The notes under the pieces were generated by a model. The model was not told where the DNA came from. It saw only the letters and a list, made by a program, of their open reading frames with translations, and did no database searches. This document shows positions 42,327 to 46,519 of a DNA stretch of 46,519 nucleotides, piece by piece (the first letter of the stretch is position 1; each line of letters opens with the position of its first letter). Origin of the DNA: Terriglobia bacterium (GTDB taxonomy: Bacteria > Acidobacteriota > Terriglobia > Acidiferrales > UBA7541); NCBI GenBank assembly GCA_020073375.1, contig JAIQFG010000030.1, positions 1 through 46,519 of the forward strand, read 5' to 3'. A program made the position numbers and the translations under genes.

Positions 42327-44171
42327 ATGGCCACTGCCGGAATTGTGGGCTCCCTGCGGGCGCCCCATGAGATGTCTGTCTGGGCGCGGATTCGCCATGC
42401 CGAAAGGCGGCAGTGGTGGCTGTGGGCCTCGGCCATCGCGGTCACTATCCTGTTGACGGTCGGAATGGCTTCGTTCTCATATATATTTGCGGAATCGGAC
42501 CCGCAGGTTTCCTTTGCTTTCCGCGACTCACTTCGGGGATTATTTGGCCTGGTCTTCCTGTTTGACCTCTATACGATCTACCAGCAGCTGCAGATCCACC
42601 GCATACGCCGGCAATTGACCGAGCAGGAAGAAATGTTCCGGCTGATCACGGAAAACGCCGACGACCTGATTACAGTGATCGACCTCGATGGCCGCCGCTT
42701 GTATACCAGTCCCGGGTACAGCAAAATTTTCGGATATTCCGCCGACGAACTCGTGGGTACTCCGATTGATGAACAAATTCACCCGGACGACCGCGAAGCC
42801 ATCCACACCGTGCGCTTGGAAACGTTTGAAAAAGGCTCGGCGCCCCGCCAAGAGTATCGCTTCCGCCAGAAGGACGGCGAGTGGCATACCCTGGAATCGA
42901 ATGCCAGCCCGGTGCGAAATCAAAAGGGTGAAATCGAAAAAATTGTGGTGGTGAGCCGCGACATTACCGATCGCAAGCTGGCCGAACAAATGCTCCGCCA
43001 GCGCGATGACCAGCTTCGCCAAGCCCAGAAAATGGAAGCAGTGGGAAGATTGTCGGGCGGCATCGCGCATGATTTCAACAATCTTCTCGGCGTCATTATC
43101 GGTTACAGCGAATCGCTTGAGCACCAGTTGTCGGCGGACGATCCACTGCGCAAAAGCGCCGAACAAATTCGCAAGGCTGGAGAACGCGCCGCCGCCCTGA
43201 CGCATCAGTTGCTGGCCTTCAGCCGTCAGCAGGTATTGCAGCCCAAGATCCTGGATCTCAATGCGGTGGTCGTCGACATGGGTGTAATGCTGCGCCGCCT
43301 GATCGGCGTCGATATTGAGCTGACCACTCGCCTGGATTCGCAACTGGGACGCGTGAAAGCCGATCAGAGCCAGATTGAACAAGTGATCGTAAATCTGGCG
43401 GTGAATGCGCGCGATGCCATGGCGGAGGGCGGGAGCCTGGTGATCGAAACGTCCAACACGTACGTGGACGAAACACTGGCGCGCGGCTTGCCGTTTCTCC
43501 GCCCGGGCCCGCACATTCTGCTGACCGTGAGCGATACGGGAACGGGGATGGACCTGGCAACGCAGCGCCATATTTTTGAACCTTTCTTCACGACGAAATC
43601 TCCCGGAAAAGGCACAGGCCTTGGTTTGGCGACCGTGTATGGCGTCGTGAAACAAAGCGGCGGCGTTGTGGGCGTTGATTCGAAGCCTGGAAAAGGCTCC
43701 CGATTCAAGATTTATTTGCCTCAGGCGGAGAGCTCCGTCGCTACGCCGGCTTCCGATCATGTGCGTGCGGAAACTTCCGGGGGAAACGATACAATTTTGC
43801 TGGTTGAGGATGAAGAAGCACTCTTAAGTCTGACCGCGGCCGTGTTGACCGAGAGCGGCTACACACTGCTTACGGCTCGCGACGGCATTCAAGCGCTGGA
43901 AGTGGCGCGCACTTTCCACCAACCCATTCATCTCCTGCTGACCGACGTGGCCATGCCAAGAATGGGCGGCCCTGCGCTGGCGCGACACATGGCTGATTTG
44001 CGACCCGGAATCCGTGTTCTGTTCATGACCGGCAACGCGGGTCGCGACTCTGCCCTGGAGACAGATCTGCCGGCAAGCATCGAGCCCCTGACAAAACCGT
44101 TTAGCCATGTGGCGCTGATTAAATACGTACGCCAGGCGTTGGACGCGTCCGAGGTCGAAGTTTCCAGCTGA
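42327..44171 (+). CDS. PAS-domain hybrid sensor histidine kinase
   Basis: 614 residues. Two transmembrane helices (about 31-53 and 70-85), PAS domain with PAC (about 100-220), HisKA with His248 ([13 protein letters not shown]), HATPase_c with [17 protein letters not shown] and [11 protein letters not shown], and a C-terminal receiver with Glu494-Asp495 pocket, Asp540 ([13 protein letters not shown]) and Lys590. A phosphorelay to an unlinked output protein is expected. No response regulator of matching type is next to it. No Shine-Dalgarno is seen before the ATG. Confidence 0.93.
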   Translation: MATAGIVGSLRAPHEMSVWARIRHAERRQWWLWASAIAVTILLTVGMASFSYIFAESDPQVSFAFRDSLRGLFGLVFLFDLYTIYQQLQIHRIRRQLTEQEEMFRLITENADDLITVIDLDGRRLYTSPGYSKIFGYSADELVGTPIDEQIHPDDREAIHTVRLETFEKGSAPRQEYRFRQKDGEWHTLESNASPVRNQKGEIEKIVVVSRDITDRKLAEQMLRQRDDQLRQAQKMEAVGRLSGGIAHDFNNLLGVIIGYSESLEHQLSADDPLRKSAEQIRKAGERAAALTHQLLAFSRQQVLQPKILDLNAVVVDMGVMLRRLIGVDIELTTRLDSQLGRVKADQSQIEQVIVNLAVNARDAMAEGGSLVIETSNTYVDETLARGLPFLRPGPHILLTVSDTGTGMDLATQRHIFEPFFTTKSPGKGTGLGLATVYGVVKQSGGVVGVDSKPGKGSRFKIYLPQAESSVATPASDHVRAETSGGNDTILLVEDEEALLSLTAAVLTESGYTLLTARDGIQALEVARTFHQPIHLLLTDVAMPRMGGPALARHMADLRPGIRVLFMTGNAGRDSALETDLPASIEPLTKPFSHVALIKYVRQALDASEVEVSS

Positions 44172-44174
44172 CCA

Positions 44175-44951
44175 TTATCGGCCCGCGCGGGTTACACGCG
44201 CAATACCGGAAATGGCCACGGCGCGATCGAGCGCGCGCTTCTCATCCGCCGTGAGCTCGCGGAATTTTCCCTTGGCGAGTTCCCCCAGTTGCAACGGGCC
44301 AAAGGCCACGCGCACCAGCCGCAGAACTTCGATCCGCAGGGCTTCGAGCATCCGCCGGACCTGGCGGTTTTTTCCTTCATCGAGCACGATCTCCAGCCAC
44401 GCGTTGCGCTCGCCTGTCCGCAAAACATGCGCGCGCTTTGCGCGCATTACCTCACGCGTGTCGACTCGCACGCCCTGAACTAGCGCGGCCGCCAAGTCTT
44501 CATCCACGAGCGCTCCCACCTGTACGTGATACGTCTTGTCCAGATGGGTTGCCGGATCGGACAGGCGGGCGGCCCACTCGGAATCGTTCGTGAGGAGCAA
44601 CAATCCTTCGCTGGCCTTGTCCAGCCGGCCCACCGGCCCGACCCATGGCAAGGATTCCTGCAGGCAGGAGTAGACAGTGTCGCGGCCTTTTTCGTCCGAA
44701 GCCGTTGTCACCACCCCGCGCGGCTTGTTCAACAACAAATATATTTTCTGCGCAGCCGGTACGGCGTGGCCATCGACGAAAATGCGATCGGAATGCAAGC
44801 GCACCGGAGTTTCCGGGTCCCTGCTCGCAGCGCCGTTAAGCTGGACGCGCCCGGCGCGAATCAGTTTGGCTGCATGCGAGCGGGAACAATATCCCAGCTT
44901 GGACAAGGCCCGGGCCAGCCCGATTTTTCTCGCATCTTTTGGATTTCTCAT
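44175..44951 (-). CDS. RsuA/RluB-family pseudouridine synthase
   Basis: 258 residues from ATG 44951. S4 RNA-binding domain (IGLARALSKLGYCSRSHAAKLIRAGRVQLNG) followed by the pseudouridine synthase core with the catalytic Asp in GRLDKASEGLLLLTND and KTYHVQV, and the RLVRVAFGPLQLGEL motif of the RluB/RluE group. It modifies rRNA; which position cannot be told from sequence alone. The frame continues upstream to a GTG at 45125, adding 58 residues with a CSECVC motif. It converges on the hybrid kinase gene with 3 bases between. Confidence 0.92.
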   Translation of the reverse strand: MRNPKDARKIGLARALSKLGYCSRSHAAKLIRAGRVQLNGAASRDPETPVRLHSDRIFVDGHAVPAAQKIYLLLNKPRGVVTTASDEKGRDTVYSCLQESLPWVGPVGRLDKASEGLLLLTNDSEWAARLSDPATHLDKTYHVQVGALVDEDLAAALVQGVRVDTREVMRAKRAHVLRTGERNAWLEIVLDEGKNRQVRRMLEALRIEVLRLVRVAFGPLQLGELAKGKFRELTADEKRALDRAVAISGIARVTRAGR

Positions 44952-45116
44952 TTCTTTTCCCGCCGGAGTCCTTCGCGCGGCAAGCAGATACTGCCACGGA
45001 GCGAAGCCGTCTTTCCAGTACAGCGCTTTCAACAAGTCGGGCTCGCGGCGGACAATCTCAGGTTGACCAAAAAATCGGCAAACGCATTCGCTGCAAGAGA
45101 GAGTTACGGGAAGTTC

Positions 45117-45144
45117 TTGCGGCACCGGCGCCAGGGCGTATAAT
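45117..45144 (+). promoter_or_regulatory. Promoter candidate of the receiver-like gene
   Basis: TTGCGG (45117-45122), 16-bp spacer, perfect TATAAT (45139-45144), about 60 bases before the ATG at 45206. Confidence 0.55.
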
Positions 45145-45205
45145 CCGGGTCGTAGGGAGTTCCCTCTTGCTGGACTTGGGTAATTGCACGCTCAGGAGGT
45201 GAGCG

Positions 45206-45610
45206 ATGCTGAACATGGCTCCCGTATTGATCGTTTCCTCGGAACCCGCGCAAAGCGACAAAGCAATCGAAATTGTACGGCGCGTTGGCCTGCCCTCTTT
45301 CTTGTCTACTTCGCTGACCGATGCGCGGTCATTGGTCGAACACCACGCATTTCAATTCGTGCTTTGCGCCGACGAACTTCCGGATTGCAATCTTCGCACG
45401 GCAATCCGTGTCCTGTCGGCCGCAACCGGAGGCATTCCGGTGATCGTGCTTTCCCACCTCGCCGACTGGGACGCCTATATTCGCGCCCTCAGCGCGGGGG
45501 CCTTCGACTACATCGCGTGCCCGCCCGAGCCGGTCGAGGCCGAACGCATTCTGCGGTTGGCGTTGGATCAGAATCCTCCTCCGCGCCGCGCCTCACGCAC
45601 TGCCGCCTGA
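45206..45610 (+). CDS. Stand-alone degenerate receiver-domain protein
   Basis: 134 residues with the receiver (CheY-like) fold pattern: VLIVSSEP, FVLCADELPD, PVIVLSHLADWDAYIRALSAGAFDYIACPPEP. Compared with true receivers, the acid pocket Asp-Asp is Ser11-Ser12, the phosphoacceptor position is Ala55 (Asp56 is shifted by one), and the conserved Lys is Cys105. It therefore cannot be phosphorylated in the usual way. AGGAGGTGAG, a full anti-SD match, precedes the ATG. It is followed by a CPBP protease gene. Confidence 0.85.
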   Translation: MLNMAPVLIVSSEPAQSDKAIEIVRRVGLPSFLSTSLTDARSLVEHHAFQFVLCADELPDCNLRTAIRVLSAATGGIPVIVLSHLADWDAYIRALSAGAFDYIACPPEPVEAERILRLALDQNPPPRRASRTAA

Positions 45611-45660
45611 TTGCCGCTTGCCTTGCGTCCGCACATCGAAACGTGGTTCTATTTCCGGCT

Positions 45661-46377
45661 GTGACCCTCGCGACAATTCCTTGGGACTTCGCCCTGATCC
45701 TTGCGGCTCTTGCTGTTCTGATTCCCTGGCGTGGCTCGGTCCGCGTGGGTCGGCTGATGAACAAAGAGGATCTGGGCACCTCCGGCCGGCTTTCGCTTTA
45801 CGGGTCCACCATTTTCTTTCAGTGGGTGATTGCGGGACTGGTCTTGTGGAGGGCGCTGGCACGGGGGATGAGCCGCGCCGAGCTTGGCCTGACCATCGCG
45901 GACCCGCGGCTGGCGGCATGGCTGACGTGCGGCGCGACCCTGGTGTTGTGCGCCGGCCAGATCGCCGGACTGCGAAAAATGGTTCAGCTCCCACCAGAAA
46001 AACGTGGATCGTTGTTTCACATCACGGAGAAGATTATGCCGCGTGCCTGGCCCGAGGCCGCATTGTTCGCTGCGCTCGCCTGCACGGCGGGCCTTTCCGA
46101 GGAATTTTTGTATCGCGGATTCGTCCTGGCCTTGTTCGCGAGGTTGTTGGCCAATGCCGCTAGCGCGTGGTGGGTGGCGAGTTGTTTGTCGTCCGTCTGG
46201 TTTGCTGCGGCGCATTTGTATCAGGGGCGGAGAGGGCTAATAACTATGTTTGTAGTAGGAATGATCTTTGCCGGCTTGCGCCTCTGGGCCGGCACATTGC
46301 TTCCTGCCATTGTTGCTCATGCAGGGGTGGATTTGCTCGTGGGGCTCTATGTCCCAAGACTGCTCAGGAAGGCTTAA
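45661..46377 (+). CDS. CPBP family intramembrane glutamic endopeptidase
   Basis: 238-residue multi-pass membrane protein. Catalytic motifs: EEFLYRG (SEEFLYRGFVL, double Glu and Arg), a His in FAAAHLYQGRRG, and IVAHAGVDLLVGLY. Bacterial CPBP proteins are membrane proteases like the Rce1 enzyme. Start GTG 45661 is chosen for its good N-terminus; GTG 45643 is another option. Five bases before the next gene. Confidence 0.85.
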   Translation: MTLATIPWDFALILAALAVLIPWRGSVRVGRLMNKEDLGTSGRLSLYGSTIFFQWVIAGLVLWRALARGMSRAELGLTIADPRLAAWLTCGATLVLCAGQIAGLRKMVQLPPEKRGSLFHITEKIMPRAWPEAALFAALACTAGLSEEFLYRGFVLALFARLLANAASAWWVASCLSSVWFAAAHLYQGRRGLITMFVVGMIFAGLRLWAGTLLPAIVAHAGVDLLVGLYVPRLLRKA

Positions 46378-46382
46378 AGGCC

Positions 46383-46519
46383 GTGCCGAACCAAAATTCC
46401 GCTAATCTTACTAACCCGCAGATTTCTGGCGCTCTTGCGCCATTCGGTGCCCGCCTTTCCGAGAATCAGAGCGCGCAGGTGAAGCAGTATGTGCAACTGC
46501 TATTGAAGTGGAATCGGCT
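46383..46519 (+). CDS. rsmG: 16S rRNA (guanine527-N7)-methyltransferase, N-terminal part, cut by window edge
   Basis: The first 45 codons: MPNQNSANLTNPQISGALAP, then FGARLSENQSAQVKQYVQL and LLKWNR, matching the helical N-terminus of RsmG (GidB), where the WNR motif precedes INLTA. It starts GTG 46383, five bases after the CPBP stop, with AAAGG upstream. The SAM-binding domain lies beyond the window. Confidence 0.82.
   Translation, partial: MPNQNSANLTNPQISGALAPFGARLSENQSAQVKQYVQLLLKWNR

Overview
This window reads as chromosomal DNA of a GC-rich member of the Acidobacteriota. The clues are a very large Oar-like TonB-dependent receptor with a carboxypeptidase-regulatory N-terminus, DUF6152-type secreted proteins, several small zinc-ribbon proteins of a kind I associate with this phylum, and many long intergenic palindromes. 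The phylum is an inference from gene content, not a database match. I see no prophage, insertion sequence, integrase or CRISPR array.

Layout. 1-7 kb: partial tRNA-Ala(TGC), an Fpg/Nei-type DNA glycosylase, a Tat-exported alpha/beta hydrolase and the TonB-dependent receptor. 7-11.6 kb: a translation and ribosome-assembly cluster, rplU-rpmA, then obg-nadD-rsfS with a sigma-54-activator-type AAA+ gene; obg through the AAA+ gene are joined by 4-nt stop/start overlaps, and rlmH follows. 11.6-14.2 kb: a zinc-ribbon protein, an ArsC/Spx-like gene split by a frameshift in a run of eight A, and a secreted glycine-rich protein. 14.4-25.4 kb: RNase R, a Phd/VapC-type toxin-antitoxin pair, a secreted cupin, a His-tailed zinc-ribbon membrane protein, two oxidoreductases, pterin carbinolamine dehydratase, citrate synthase, an outer-membrane barrel and a pirin.

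25.6-35.7 kb (mostly minus strand) is the phosphate region: phoB-phoR, then an AbrB/VapC toxin-antitoxin pair and two unrelated plus-strand genes, then a second phoU, then pstS-pstC-pstA-pstB-phoU. Upstream of phoB, phoU2 and pstS I find 7-mer direct repeats with an 11-bp period, the geometry of Pho boxes, so the three units probably form one autoregulated regulon. PstSCAB would import phosphate, PhoU proteins would signal Pst status to PhoR, and PhoB would activate all three promoters.

35.8-46.5 kb: an HGSNAT/NagX-type membrane protein that appears to lack a standard start codon, a membrane-associated protein, a lipase maturation factor homolog, a small zinc ribbon, a TPR protein, an M29 aminopeptidase, a PAS hybrid histidine kinase, an RsuA/RluB-type pseudouridine synthase, a degenerate receiver protein, a CPBP protease and the 5' end of rsmG.

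The most unusual signals are: intergenic palindromes that supply the stop codons of neighbouring genes; the 11-bp repeats of the Pho region; the A8 frameshift in the ArsC-like gene; the missing start codon of the NagX-type gene; a VapC with Asn in place of one catalytic Asp; and a receiver domain that has lost all its phosphorylation residues. I found no clearly new multi-gene defence or biosynthetic system.
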